A stretch of DNA of 64,000 bases from an uncultured Pelagibacteraceae bacterium. Lineage in GTDB: Bacteria > Pseudomonadota > Alphaproteobacteria > Pelagibacterales > Pelagibacteraceae. This document shows, one piece after another, positions 38,675 through 48,189 of this stretch. The DNA lies in assembly GCA_905612235.1 (NCBI GenBank), contig CAJQRF010000003.1:27594-91593 (forward strand), written 5' to 3'. Position numbers and translations under genes: made by a program. The first letter of the stretch is position 1, and every line of letters begins with the position of its first letter. The notes beneath the pieces are model-generated. The model was not told the origin of the DNA. It saw only the letters and a program-made list of their open reading frames with translations, and ran no database searches.

Positions 38675-39382
38675 TTAACCTCCTAAAAAAGAGCTTCTTA
38701 CTCTTGGGTCATTCAATAATTCTTTTCCCGTTCCTGAATATTTATTCTCACCTGTAACTAACACGTACCCTCTGTCTGATATACTTAATGCTTGTTTTGC
38801 ATTTTGCTCAACCATTAAAATAGCTACATTTGTTTTTTTAACTTTTAAAATATGATCAAATAGTTCATCCATAACAATTGGAGAAACTCCAGCCGTAGGT
38901 TCATCAAGCATTAAGACGGATGGCTTTATCATCAATGCTCTACCCAATGCTACTTGCTGTCTTTGACCACCAGACAGCTCACCAACAATCTGAGATTTTT
39001 TTTCTTTTAAAATGGGAAACAATTCATAAATTTCATTAATGATTTCTTGAAGATTTTCATCTCTTAAAAAAGCACCCATCTCTAGATTTTCCTCAACACT
39101 TAATCCAGCAAATACGTTTTTAGTTTGTGGAACAAATGATATTCCTTGTTTAACTCTATCTTGTGGGTTTAAATGCGAAATATCTTTACCGTCTATAATA
39201 ACTTTTCCTGATTTAAGATTTAATAAACCTAACATAGCTTTCATTGCTGTAGATTTACCAGCTCCGTTTGGGCCAATTATAGAAACTATTTCACCTTGAT
39301 TAACATTTACTGAACAAGAAGAAATTATATCAGGTCCATCATCATAACCTCCTGTCATTTTTACTCCTTCGAAAAACGCCAT
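38675..39382 (-). CDS. LIV-type ABC transporter ATP-binding protein (LivF-like)
   Basis: GPNGAGKST, LSGGQRQQVALGRAL, VLMLDEPTAGVSP. Confidence 0.92.
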   Translation of the reverse strand: MAFFEGVKMTGGYDDGPDIISSCSVNVNQGEIVSIIGPNGAGKSTAMKAMLGLLNLKSGKVIIDGKDISHLNPQDRVKQGISFVPQTKNVFAGLSVEENLEMGAFLRDENLQEIINEIYELFPILKEKKSQIVGELSGGQRQQVALGRALMIKPSVLMLDEPTAGVSPIVMDELFDHILKVKKTNVAILMVEQNAKQALSISDRGYVLVTGENKYSGTGKELLNDPRVRSSFLGG

Positions 39383-39387
39383 TAATT

Positions 39388-40176
39388 TTAATCCTTTATT
39401 TTAGATCCTCTACCTAAATAACTTTCTATAACTTTCTCATCTTTTTTAACTTCGTCAGGAGTGCCTTCAAATAAAACAGAGCCTTCAGCCATTACAATTA
39501 CTGGATTGCACAACCGGCTAATAAATTCCATATCATGTTCAATCATACAAAAAGTGTATCCTTGTTCTTTGTTTAATCTCAATATTGCACTGCCAATATC
39601 TTTTAAAAGAGTTCGATTAACTCCAGCACCGACCTCGTCTAATAAAACTAACTTTGCATCAACCATCATGGTTCTACCTAGCTCTAATAATTTTTTTTGT
39701 CCTCCAGATAAATTTCCCGCAAGTTCATTTGAAAGATGTTTTAAATTTAAAAAGTCAATTACCTTTAAAGCTTTTGTTTTAATTTTAATTTCTTCTTCTT
39801 TAACAAGTCTTGGTTTAAATAATGCATTAACCAAATTTTCACCAGACTGGTTTCCTGGAACCATCATTAAGTTTTCTAAAACTGTAAGATGTGTAAACTC
39901 ATGTGCAATTTGAAAAGTTCTTAAAACACCTTTTGAAAACAATTCATAAGAAGGAACATCCGTAATATCTTCATCATTAAATAAAACTGCTCCCTTTGAT
40001 GATTTTAAATTTCCAGCAATTAAATTAAATAATGTTGTTTTACCTGAACCATTGGGTCCAATAATTCCTGTGATAGAACCCCTTTTTATTTTTAAAGAAC
40101 AATCAGATACAGCCGCAAGACCTCCAAAGTATTTTGAAAGATTGTCTACTTGCAGAATATTTGGATCTGACACCAT
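39388..40176 (-). CDS. LIV-type ABC transporter ATP-binding protein (LivG-like)
   Basis: GPNGSGKTT, LSGGQKKLLELGRTMM, LVLLDEVGAGV. Confidence 0.92.
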   Translation of the reverse strand: MVSDPNILQVDNLSKYFGGLAAVSDCSLKIKRGSITGIIGPNGSGKTTLFNLIAGNLKSSKGAVLFNDEDITDVPSYELFSKGVLRTFQIAHEFTHLTVLENLMMVPGNQSGENLVNALFKPRLVKEEEIKIKTKALKVIDFLNLKHLSNELAGNLSGGQKKLLELGRTMMVDAKLVLLDEVGAGVNRTLLKDIGSAILRLNKEQGYTFCMIEHDMEFISRLCNPVIVMAEGSVLFEGTPDEVKKDEKVIESYLGRGSKIKD

Positions 40177-40182
40177 AGAAAA

Positions 40183-40953
40183 TTATACTTTATTTAATCT
40201 ATTGAGAATACTATTAAGCGATTTTTCTAAAGACTTGTAATAACCAGATTTCCTAAGTTCTTTGACGCCTTGTTCATTAAGTCCACCAGAAGTTTGAGAT
40301 TCAGCAACCAAGTGCATTAAATTTTTTTTTGATTTAATTGCCGAGTCTTCTGACAAAGCAATAAACAAAGAGGTTATATACTTTTGAGCTTTATCTCTTT
40401 TAATTCCTCTTTTTACAAGCCAGTCAGCTTGAACCTTCAACATTTCATAAAATGGAGCCATCATACCTGACATAGACCAAAAGCTATTTGATAATTTTTC
40501 ACTTTTAATCTCTATCGTTGTTCCAATTTTATCAAAAAAACTCTTTACTTGATTGTTTGGTGGACAAATAGGAACTGGTCCCTTCCCTATTGAAATAGGT
40601 GGCAAAGGTATGGCTCTAACAATTTTAACTTTCTTATTAATAAATTTTTTTAATTGAGCTAATTTAATTGTAGATATAAAACTAATTATTTTTTGATTAG
40701 AACTAAACTTTAATTTGGGTATTATTTGTTCACCAATTTTTGGAGTAACTGCTAAAAAAATCCAATTGCATTTATCAACAATTTCTTGATTAGTTTTTGC
40801 TATAGAAACTTTTTTAAACTTTTTACTTAATTTTAACGCTTTACTCTTATTTCTTGGAGAAACTAATATTTTTTTAAATGCAATTTTAGAACCACAAATT
40901 CCATTTACAACTGCTACGGTAATATTACCTGTTCCAATAAATCCTAGTTTCAT
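40183..40953 (-). CDS. Pyrroline-5-carboxylate reductase-like NAD(P)-binding protein
   Basis: MKLGFIGTGNITVAVVNGI, SPRNKSKALKLSKKFKKV, WIFLAVTPKIGEQIIPKL, HLVAESQTSGGLNEQGVKEL. Confidence 0.8.
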   Translation of the reverse strand: MKLGFIGTGNITVAVVNGICGSKIAFKKILVSPRNKSKALKLSKKFKKVSIAKTNQEIVDKCNWIFLAVTPKIGEQIIPKLKFSSNQKIISFISTIKLAQLKKFINKKVKIVRAIPLPPISIGKGPVPICPPNNQVKSFFDKIGTTIEIKSEKLSNSFWSMSGMMAPFYEMLKVQADWLVKRGIKRDKAQKYITSLFIALSEDSAIKSKKNLMHLVAESQTSGGLNEQGVKELRKSGYYKSLEKSLNSILNRLNKV

Positions 40954-41053
40954 AATAAAATCAACAATACATAAAGAGTGACAAAATGGTAGATAATTTT
41001 AACAAATCTATAATATATTAAATATATAATAAAAATTATAATAGGAGATTAAA

Positions 41054-41467
41054 ATGATAGACAAATTTAATGGGATTATTTATTTAATCATTTTCATAGT
41101 CCATTTTTTAGGTTTCGGAATTTATGCTTATCAAATGATAATTAATAACAAAAAATTTAGAGCAAAATTTGAAATGGACGAAACAGCAACACCTATAATG
41201 CGAATGATAGGCGCTTCGTTTCTTGGATCATTATTAATGGCTCTTTACATTATGTTCATTAGACCTGGAGGAGTAGAGGGTACTTGGGCATTTTTTAATT
41301 TAGTTTTTGTACAAAATCTTTCTATCTTCATTGTAAATACTTACTCAATTAAAATTGATAAGACAGGAGTAAAAAACGATTCAAATGAAGGGGTTATTGC
41401 GCCACTAGTTTTTACAATTTTAATTGCTATTCTTATTTACGGGCTTTCAGATAAAATTTACTATTAA
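41054..41467 (+). CDS. Small integral membrane protein, unknown function
   Basis: Intact ORF with GGAG Shine-Dalgarno and several hydrophobic helices. Confidence 0.65.
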   Translation: MIDKFNGIIYLIIFIVHFLGFGIYAYQMIINNKKFRAKFEMDETATPIMRMIGASFLGSLLMALYIMFIRPGGVEGTWAFFNLVFVQNLSIFIVNTYSIKIDKTGVKNDSNEGVIAPLVFTILIAILIYGLSDKIYY

Positions 41468-41485
41468 AAAAATAAGAAGAAAAAT

Positions 41486-41806
41486 ATGTCAATAATAGAA
41501 AAAATGACGAAAGCAGTAAATGAAGGTGATCAAAATATAGCCAAAGAAATGATACATGATGATTATAAATTTTTAATGCATTCATCAGGTAAATCTTTAA
41601 CTAAAGAAGATGTTGTTAAATGGGTTGGAATGAAAGACGTAAAAAAAGAAAAAGTTAGAGTTCTTTTTGAAAATGACGACGTTGGTTTCGAACATGCAAT
41701 GGTTAGCTATAGTGATGGTAATAAAGAAGCTGTTATGTCTTACTATAAATATAAAGATGGAAAAGTAGTTTACCAAGAAACTGGTGCTACTAAATTACGA
41801 AAATAA
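41486..41806 (+). CDS. SnoaL/NTF2-like small protein, unknown function
   Basis: MSIIEKMTKAVNEGDQNIAKEMIHDDYKFLMHSSGKSLTKEDVVKW resembles the NTF2-like fold. Confidence 0.55.
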   Translation: MSIIEKMTKAVNEGDQNIAKEMIHDDYKFLMHSSGKSLTKEDVVKWVGMKDVKKEKVRVLFENDDVGFEHAMVSYSDGNKEAVMSYYKYKDGKVVYQETGATKLRK

Positions 41807-41811
41807 ATTTA

Positions 41812-42024
41812 ATGAAAAAATCTGAACTACTGTTCATAGCTATAATGGGACTCGGCATGAGTCTCATTATGACGCTAGTAATTACTTATATCAATACTGG
41901 CATGGACAGTGAATATATAAACCGTTGGTTTAAAGCATGGCTAGCTGGTTTCCCAATTGCAGTTGTTGCATCAGCTATTGTTGCTCCAATTGCAAAAAAA
42001 ATAACGGAAAAATTTACATCTTAA
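41812..42024 (+). CDS. DUF2798-like small membrane protein
   Basis: MGLGMSLIMTLVITYINTGMDSEYINRWFKAWLAGFPIAVVASAIVAPIAKKI. Confidence 0.7.
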   Translation: MKKSELLFIAIMGLGMSLIMTLVITYINTGMDSEYINRWFKAWLAGFPIAVVASAIVAPIAKKITEKFTS

Positions 42025-42029
42025 ATAAA

Positions 42030-43103
42030 ATGAAGAGAGTATTAATACTTTTTTCTTTTTTTATATGCTTCTCTAATAATGTATACGCACAGGAATTCAA
42101 ACTTGAAAAGATAGTTGATGGATTGGATGAGCCATGGAGCTTATCTTTTATTGATGAAGAAAATATACTTTTCACTGAAAAGCCAGGAAAATTATTTTCA
42201 CTAAATTTAAAAAATAAAAAAATTTCTGAAATTAAACATAATTTAAAAGTATTAGAATACGGTCAAGGTGGATTGCTAGATGTTTTGTTCAAAGATCAAG
42301 ATGTTTATATTTCTTACACTGAAAATAGAGGTAATTGGACTACGAGCACTTCAGTAGCAAAAGGTAAATTAAATCAAGATAATATTCAATTTAAAAATAT
42401 CTTTAGAGCTGAACCTCCAATAGACTCTAAGTATCATTTTGGCTCAAGATTAGTAATAAAAGATAAATATCTTTTTATAACTGCAGGTGAAAGAGGCCAA
42501 GGTATGATAGCGCAAGACCCAACTAAACATCCAGGTAGTATCATTAGAATAAATTTAGACGGATCTATTCCAAAAGATAATCCAAAGTTTAAACACAAAG
42601 ATAAAAAAGATTGGTTGTCTGAAATATTTCAGATAGGTGTTAGAAATCCACAAGGAATAGCCTTATCACCCTTCGATGATAAAGTTTACCTTAGTAATCA
42701 TGGAGCTAAAGGTGGAGATTGGTTTGGAACAGCAAATTTTGGTGAAAATTATGGATGGAAAATTTTAGGCTGGGGAGGAACTAATTATACAGGAACAAAA
42801 ATTGGACCTAAATGGAAAAAAGGATTCACGAAGCCAATAAAATATTGGCTTCCTTCAATAGCAGTAAGTGCAATTTTAATTTATAAAGGAAATGAATTTA
42901 AAGAATGGAATGGAGATGCACTAATAACTTCATTAAAAGATAAATCTCTACGAAAAATCAAGTTTAAGGCTGCTGAATTGGTTGATGAAGAAATTATTTT
43001 TAAAGATGCAATTGGCAGAATTAGAGATATAAAGATACAAAATGAAACTGGGGAAATTTATCTATTAACTGATGATGGTTCTCTTTGGAGAATGTATAAA
43101 TGA
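42030..43103 (+). CDS. PQQ-dependent sugar dehydrogenase / soluble aldose dehydrogenase-like secreted protein
   Basis: Signal peptide; GLDEPWSLSFID, HFGSRLVIKDKYLFITAGERG, GVRNPQGIALSP, NHGAKGGDWFGTANFGENYGWK. Confidence 0.85.
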   Translation: MKRVLILFSFFICFSNNVYAQEFKLEKIVDGLDEPWSLSFIDEENILFTEKPGKLFSLNLKNKKISEIKHNLKVLEYGQGGLLDVLFKDQDVYISYTENRGNWTTSTSVAKGKLNQDNIQFKNIFRAEPPIDSKYHFGSRLVIKDKYLFITAGERGQGMIAQDPTKHPGSIIRINLDGSIPKDNPKFKHKDKKDWLSEIFQIGVRNPQGIALSPFDDKVYLSNHGAKGGDWFGTANFGENYGWKILGWGGTNYTGTKIGPKWKKGFTKPIKYWLPSIAVSAILIYKGNEFKEWNGDALITSLKDKSLRKIKFKAAELVDEEIIFKDAIGRIRDIKIQNETGEIYLLTDDGSLWRMYK

Positions 43104-43669
43104 AAAAAATATTTATTATATATGGACACTATGATGACAAATCTTTTAATGCCTCAATTAAAAATACCTTTATAGAAACGGTAAAAGAAAATGGTCATAA
43201 AGTTGATTGTGTAGATCTCTATAAAGAAAAATTTGATCCAGTTTTTACAGGTGGAGAACCGGGTGAGGATGTGCTTGATCATCGTAAAAGAATAGATAGT
43301 TCAGATATAATTGTTTTAATAGCGCCAATTTGGAATTTCAGAATGCCAGCTATCGTAGAAGGATGGATAGATAAAGTTCTATCTCCACCATGGGCCTTTA
43401 CTTTTAAAAGACTATTTGGAAATTATGGTTATCCGAAAGGCAACTTAAAAGATAAGAAAGCAGTAATATTTTGTACTTATGGTTCGCCAAGATTAGCAAT
43501 AACAACTTTTTTTTTAAACTTACCTATTCGGAGACTTAAGCGTGGTGTATTTTATATCTGTGGGATTACAAATATTTTATATAGAAGATATTTTGCGGTA
43601 CCTTTCGTGAGTGATGAGGAAAGAAAAGGGTTTTTAGAAGATGTTAAAAAAACTGCTAAAAATCTTTAA
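43100..43669 (+). CDS. NAD(P)H dehydrogenase (quinone)-like flavodoxin-fold protein
   Basis: IIYGHYDDKSFNASI, HKVDCVDLYKEKFDPV, LIAPIWNFRMPAIVEGWIDKVLSPPWAF. Confidence 0.85.
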   Translation: MKKIFIIYGHYDDKSFNASIKNTFIETVKENGHKVDCVDLYKEKFDPVFTGGEPGEDVLDHRKRIDSSDIIVLIAPIWNFRMPAIVEGWIDKVLSPPWAFTFKRLFGNYGYPKGNLKDKKAVIFCTYGSPRLAITTFFLNLPIRRLKRGVFYICGITNILYRRYFAVPFVSDEERKGFLEDVKKTAKNL

Positions 43670-43690
43670 TATTGAAGGAATAACAGAATT

Positions 43691-44254
43691 ATGAAGAAAA
43701 ATTTAGGAATTTTGATTCTAAGTTTGTTTTTTTTTAGTACTGTTAATGCTGAAGAAAGAAAAATTGAATTAGATAGACTATTTACTCAATTAAAAAATAC
43801 AAAAAATTTATCATCTGCTCAAATAGTAGAAAATAAAATATGGGAAATTTGGGAAATCCACCCTTCTAATGATAGGAAGGGCTATAGATTAACTGAATTA
43901 TTAAATCAAGGCACTCTTTTAATAAACAGAAAAGAATTAAATAAAGCTTATGAACTTTTTACTCAAATAATTGCAAAAGATCCCAATTGGTCTGAGGCTT
44001 GGAATAAACGTGCAACAGTTCTTTATTTAAAGAAAAAATATCAATCTTCATTAGATGATATTAATATAACACTTACTCTTGAACCTAAACATTTTGGCGC
44101 TTTATCAGGTCAGGCTTTAAATTATATAAAACTAAAACAATATGAGAAAGCAATTGAAAGTTATAAGGCTGCACAAAAAATATATCCTGTTATAGATGCT
44201 TCTAAAAAAATCATACCACAGCTTCAAGAATTGATTAGTGACCAAGCTGTATGA
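43691..44254 (+). CDS. Secreted tetratricopeptide-repeat protein
   Basis: Signal peptide; repeats such as WSEAWNKRATVLYLKKKYQSSLDDINITLTLEP. Confidence 0.8.
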   Translation: MKKNLGILILSLFFFSTVNAEERKIELDRLFTQLKNTKNLSSAQIVENKIWEIWEIHPSNDRKGYRLTELLNQGTLLINRKELNKAYELFTQIIAKDPNWSEAWNKRATVLYLKKKYQSSLDDINITLTLEPKHFGALSGQALNYIKLKQYEKAIESYKAAQKIYPVIDASKKIIPQLQELISDQAV

Positions 44255-44829
44255 AGAAAATATTCTATATCGTTATAATAATTCTATTTACTTCAAATGT
44301 CTCTTCAGCAAAGAATATTAAAGAAGCTTATTTTGCAGGGGGTTGTTTTTGGTGCATGGAAGAATTTTTTGAACAAGTAAAAGGAGTGGAAGAAGTGATT
44401 TCAGGATATTCTGGTGGCAATACACAAAACCCCACTTACAAAGAAGTCACATATGGAAATACAGGTCATTTTGAAGCTGCAAAAATAATTTATGATGAAG
44501 ATATTATAAATTACAAAGAGCTTCTAAATTTTTATTGGCAAAACATCAATCCATTTGATGCTTCTGGTCAGTTTTGTGACAAGGGGTCAAGCTACAGATC
44601 TGTTGCCTTTTATAAAACACAGAATGAAAAAGATGAGATAAAAAATTCTATAATAAATATTGAAAAACAGTTTAAAGGTAAAAAAGTAGTTACGTTTATA
44701 AGAAAATTTGAAAAATTTTACCCCGCAGAAGATTATCATCAAGATTATTATCAGGAAAATTTTATGAATTACTTACTTTATAAAAAAGCTTGTGGAAGAG
44801 AACAAACAATTAAGAATATATGGAATTAA
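44251..44829 (+). CDS. msrA: Peptide-methionine (S)-S-oxide reductase MsrA
   Basis: AYFAGGCFWCMEEFFEQVKGVEEVISGYSGG, YHQDYYQ. Confidence 0.95.
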   Translation: MKKIFYIVIIILFTSNVSSAKNIKEAYFAGGCFWCMEEFFEQVKGVEEVISGYSGGNTQNPTYKEVTYGNTGHFEAAKIIYDEDIINYKELLNFYWQNINPFDASGQFCDKGSSYRSVAFYKTQNEKDEIKNSIINIEKQFKGKKVVTFIRKFEKFYPAEDYHQDYYQENFMNYLLYKKACGREQTIKNIWN

Positions 44830-44832
44830 TAA

Positions 44833-45171
44833 TTAAGATTCAGTTTTCCCCAGCAAGTTAACCATTACCACCCCAATAATGATTAATATTAAACCAACTG
44901 TTGTATAAAAATTGGGAGATTGATTGAATTTAATTATACCAACCACAGATGTTGCAATAATACATAGGCCTGCAAAAGAAGCATATGTAACTCCCACAGG
45001 TACTGTTTTCATGACGTTAGAAAGCGCATACATACATAAAATAATTGTTATTGAGCTAACAACACTTGGAAACCATTGCGTGAATCCTTCTGCACTTTTT
45101 GCAAAGCTGTTTGAGGTGGTTCCAAAAATAATTGCTAAAAATAAGAATATGTATGGATTGCTAATGTTCAT
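44833..45171 (-). CDS. Small multidrug resistance (SMR/EmrE-SugE) family transporter
   Basis: FLFLAIIFGTTSNSFAKSAEGFTQWFPSV, VPVGVTYASFAGLCIIATSVVGII. Confidence 0.85.
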   Translation of the reverse strand: MNISNPYIFLFLAIIFGTTSNSFAKSAEGFTQWFPSVVSSITIILCMYALSNVMKTVPVGVTYASFAGLCIIATSVVGIIKFNQSPNFYTTVGLILIIIGVVMVNLLGKTES

Positions 45172-45175
45172 TTAA

Positions 45176-45640
45176 TTACTTTCCATCTAATCTAGATGAG
45201 TCGTTAGTTTTAGGTTTGTAAGTTGGAGATGTTTCGTGATGTAAAGCACAATTGCTAATGCTGACAAATTTTGCTTTAGTTCTTTTAAATATTTCTTTTT
45301 CAACATCAAACCAAAAGGAAGGCGGATCATATGAGCCGCCAGCTGCGCCCATTAAACCTTTCATGTGGGATAGAATCCAAAACATGCTTGTTCCGCAATT
45401 AGTGCAAAAATTAGTTTCAAATATATTTCCGCTTTCAGTAGTAAATGAATATTTTTTTAGATTACCAGACTCTATTGTTAAATTTTCTTTTTTAAAATAA
45501 ACAGAAATTCCAAATGCCGTTCCTGTTCTTAGTTGGCAATATCTACAATGACAAACTCCAGTTTTTTCTGGTTTTCCAATGCTGTGAAATCTAACTTTAC
45601 CACAAGCACACCCGCCGTAATGTTTTTCTAAATTATTCAT
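45176..45640 (-). CDS. GFA family (glutathione-dependent formaldehyde-activating-like) protein
   Basis: GGCACGKVRFHSIG, GVCHCRYCQLRTGTAFG, FCTNCGTSMFW. Confidence 0.9.
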   Translation of the reverse strand: MNNLEKHYGGCACGKVRFHSIGKPEKTGVCHCRYCQLRTGTAFGISVYFKKENLTIESGNLKKYSFTTESGNIFETNFCTNCGTSMFWILSHMKGLMGAAGGSYDPPSFWFDVEKEIFKRTKAKFVSISNCALHHETSPTYKPKTNDSSRLDGK

Positions 45641-45969
45641 AAATAACTATTTAACAATGACAAAAGTATAGCTGATAAAACGGTAGGATAAACTAAATTC
45701 TTTTTAGTTATAAAAAATATAAATATACTTATTAAAATAACAATTAATCTAACCCATAATTCAGCTTCTTCTAATACACCTGCAGGAAAAATGACAATTC
45801 TTGCAATAAGAGCGGCTAATATTGAGTAAGCGATACAATTAAACCATCTAAAAAGTTTTGAAGTAACATCTATTTTTTCTGAGCTTACTACACCCAAAAA
45901 TCTAGATAAGTAAGTTGCCAATGAAGTAACTAAAATAACCAAAATGATATTGCTAGACAATTCGCTCAT
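45637..45969 (-). CDS. azlD: AzlD family branched-chain amino acid exporter subunit
   Basis: Small four-helix protein with TYLSRFLG... pattern, directly after azlC. Confidence 0.8.
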   Translation of the reverse strand: MSELSSNIILVILVTSLATYLSRFLGVVSSEKIDVTSKLFRWFNCIAYSILAALIARIVIFPAGVLEEAELWVRLIVILISIFIFFITKKNLVYPTVLSAILLSLLNSYL

Positions 45970-46664
45970 TTAAACTCACCCACAAAATAAGCAATAGTTC
46001 CTGCTAGGACTCCGCCATATAAGACAGACCATTCAGGAGAAACAAAAAAAAATAAAGGTCCAAGAATTGCACCTAAAATTATAGAAAGATTTATTTGCAA
46101 ACTTTTCATTGCCCCAACCATCATGCAAGTAAAATAAACTGGATTAACAATAGCTAAACCAATCATCATATCTTTGTTTAAGTAATCAGAAATTAAAAAA
46201 CCAACAATAGTTGACGTTATGGCTATAAGCCACGTTCCTGTTCCTATGCCCATCCAAAAATCTATCCGGTATTTTTTTTCAATAGTTTGGTATTTACTTT
46301 TCATAATTAGCCAGGCGGAAACTGCAATAAAATGACAAGATAAATAATATTTCCATCTTGGTTGTTTTTTATGAATTAAGAGAGGCATTAAAGAAACTGT
46401 CATTGGATATAATCGAGCATTTACCAGCCAAACTGCTAGAAATATATTAATTAAAGAAGCTCCAACTAAAAAAGACTCAGCCATAACCAACGAACCTGGT
46501 AGTGCATAAGTCAAAAAAGTCGAAAAAATACTTTGTTCCAAATTAAAACCAATATTTTTTAAAAGAGCCCCGATGGCTATGAAACTCGCACCAAGGGCAA
46601 ATGCCGGACTATCTAATCCTTTTACAGATTTAAGCCCTTGAAAAAAATACTTAGAATTTACCAC
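45966..46664 (-). CDS. azlC: AzlC family branched-chain amino acid exporter subunit
   Basis: ESFLVGASLINIFLAVWLVNARLYPMTVSLMP and WMGIGTGTWLIAITSTIVGF. Confidence 0.85.
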   Translation of the reverse strand: MVNSKYFFQGLKSVKGLDSPAFALGASFIAIGALLKNIGFNLEQSIFSTFLTYALPGSLVMAESFLVGASLINIFLAVWLVNARLYPMTVSLMPLLIHKKQPRWKYYLSCHFIAVSAWLIMKSKYQTIEKKYRIDFWMGIGTGTWLIAITSTIVGFLISDYLNKDMMIGLAIVNPVYFTCMMVGAMKSLQINLSIILGAILGPLFFFVSPEWSVLYGGVLAGTIAYFVGEFK

Positions 46665-47449
46665 TATCCTCCTAGGAATAATCTTCCAACATCCGGATTT
46701 TTCAATAAATCGTTTCCTGTCCCAGCAATTGCTGTTTGTCCCGAAACTAAGACGTAACCAATATCAGCAAACTCCAAACCTTTTTTTGCATTTTGTTCGA
46801 CAAGAATTATAGTTTTTTTTTCATTCTGCTGTAGGTCTCTTAAAATTTCAAAAACCATATCTATATATTTTGGTTCTAAACCAATTGAGGGCTCGTCCAC
46901 TAACAATACAGAAGGTTTCATTACTAGTGCTCTAGATATTTCTAGCAGTCTTCTCTCTCCTCCTGACAACACTTTTGCTGGCTGGTTTCTTCTATTTCTT
47001 AATCTTTCATATCTTTCAAAAATTTTTTCCATTTCTTTATAAGATTCTTCCGTTCTGTCTTTTATATAACCTCCCATAAGTAAATTTTCTTCGACTGTCA
47101 TATCTGGAAAAACAGAATTGTCTTGCAATATATATGCAATACCAACTGACTTAAGCTTTTCAGCTGGTGTTAGGTTTGTAATTTCTTGTCCATTAATTTC
47201 TATTTGTCCTGAAAAAATATTAGTAAATCCATATATAGAGTGAAGAATTGTAGATTTACCTGCGCCATTTGGTCCAATTAAACAAAGTGATTGTGCTTTG
47301 CTTACAAATAAATCTAAATCATGTAGGATTTCCATTTTTCCATAACCAGCTGATAATTTTTTTATAGTTAAATGATTATCTTTTGGTGATAATTTTTTAA
47401 GCTCTTCTACACCTGGAGCTTTACCTAAGACTTCATATTGGTTTGGCAT
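46664..47449 (-). CDS. LIV-type ABC transporter ATP-binding protein (LivF-like)
   Basis: GPNGAGKST, LSGGERRLLEISRAL, LLVDEPSIGLEP. Confidence 0.92.
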   Translation of the reverse strand: MPNQYEVLGKAPGVEELKKLSPKDNHLTIKKLSAGYGKMEILHDLDLFVSKAQSLCLIGPNGAGKSTILHSIYGFTNIFSGQIEINGQEITNLTPAEKLKSVGIAYILQDNSVFPDMTVEENLLMGGYIKDRTEESYKEMEKIFERYERLRNRRNQPAKVLSGGERRLLEISRALVMKPSVLLVDEPSIGLEPKYIDMVFEILRDLQQNEKKTIILVEQNAKKGLEFADIGYVLVSGQTAIAGTGNDLLKNPDVGRLFLGG

Positions 47450-48189
47450 TATTGAGCCCCCAAGTAAGCATCGATAACTCGCTTATCATTTTTAATTTCC
47501 GCAGGTGATCCAGTGGCAAGCATTTGCCCATGCGCCAAACAAAAAATATTTTGAGCCAAACTCATGATTACTTTCATATTATGCTCAATAACTAAAAGAG
47601 TGATCCCGTACTCTTTATTTACTTTTATTAAACGATCAATAATTCCATTAATTAAAGTTGGATTAATTCCAGCTGTTGGCTCGTCTAGCAATAACATTTT
47701 TGGTTCATTCATTAACGCCATTGCAAGTTCCAATAACTTTTGTTGGCCAAAAGATAAATCGCCTGCTCTAAGTTTTCTTTTTTGATGTAACCCAACAAAC
47801 TTTAATAATGTTTCAGCTTTATCAGTTAATTCTTCAGGCATCTTTTGGAAAACAGTTAATATTCCATCATTTTCAGGTTTGTGACTAATTAGCATGTTTT
47901 GAATACAATTTAATTTTCCATAAATCCTTGTTTGCTGAAATGTTCTAAGTAAACCAAGTTTTGCAACAACGGGAACTGGTAATTCCGAAACTTCTGTTCC
48001 TTCAAATTTAATAGATCCCTCGTCTATTGGATAAGTTCCTACGATAGAATTAAATAAAGTGGTTTTACCGGATCCGTTAGGTCCAATTAATCCAACAATA
48101 GAACCTTGCTCGACTGACATTGAAATATCAACATTAGCTTTAACTCCGCCAAATGATTTGCTTACACCTGATACGTCTAGTATAGCCAT
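47449..48189 (-). CDS. LIV-type ABC transporter ATP-binding protein (LivG-like)
   Basis: MAILDVSGVSKSFGGVKANVDIS, GPNGSGKTT, LSFGQQKLLELAMAL; likely start at 48189. Confidence 0.92.
   Translation of the reverse strand: MAILDVSGVSKSFGGVKANVDISMSVEQGSIVGLIGPNGSGKTTLFNSIVGTYPIDEGSIKFEGTEVSELPVPVVAKLGLLRTFQQTRIYGKLNCIQNMLISHKPENDGILTVFQKMPEELTDKAETLLKFVGLHQKRKLRAGDLSFGQQKLLELAMALMNEPKMLLLDEPTAGINPTLINGIIDRLIKVNKEYGITLLVIEHNMKVIMSLAQNIFCLAHGQMLATGSPAEIKNDKRVIDAYLGAQ

Noticed and set aside
39461-39913. 150-aa plus-strand ORF
   Set aside because: Antisense to the LivG-like ATPase gene with intact Walker motifs.
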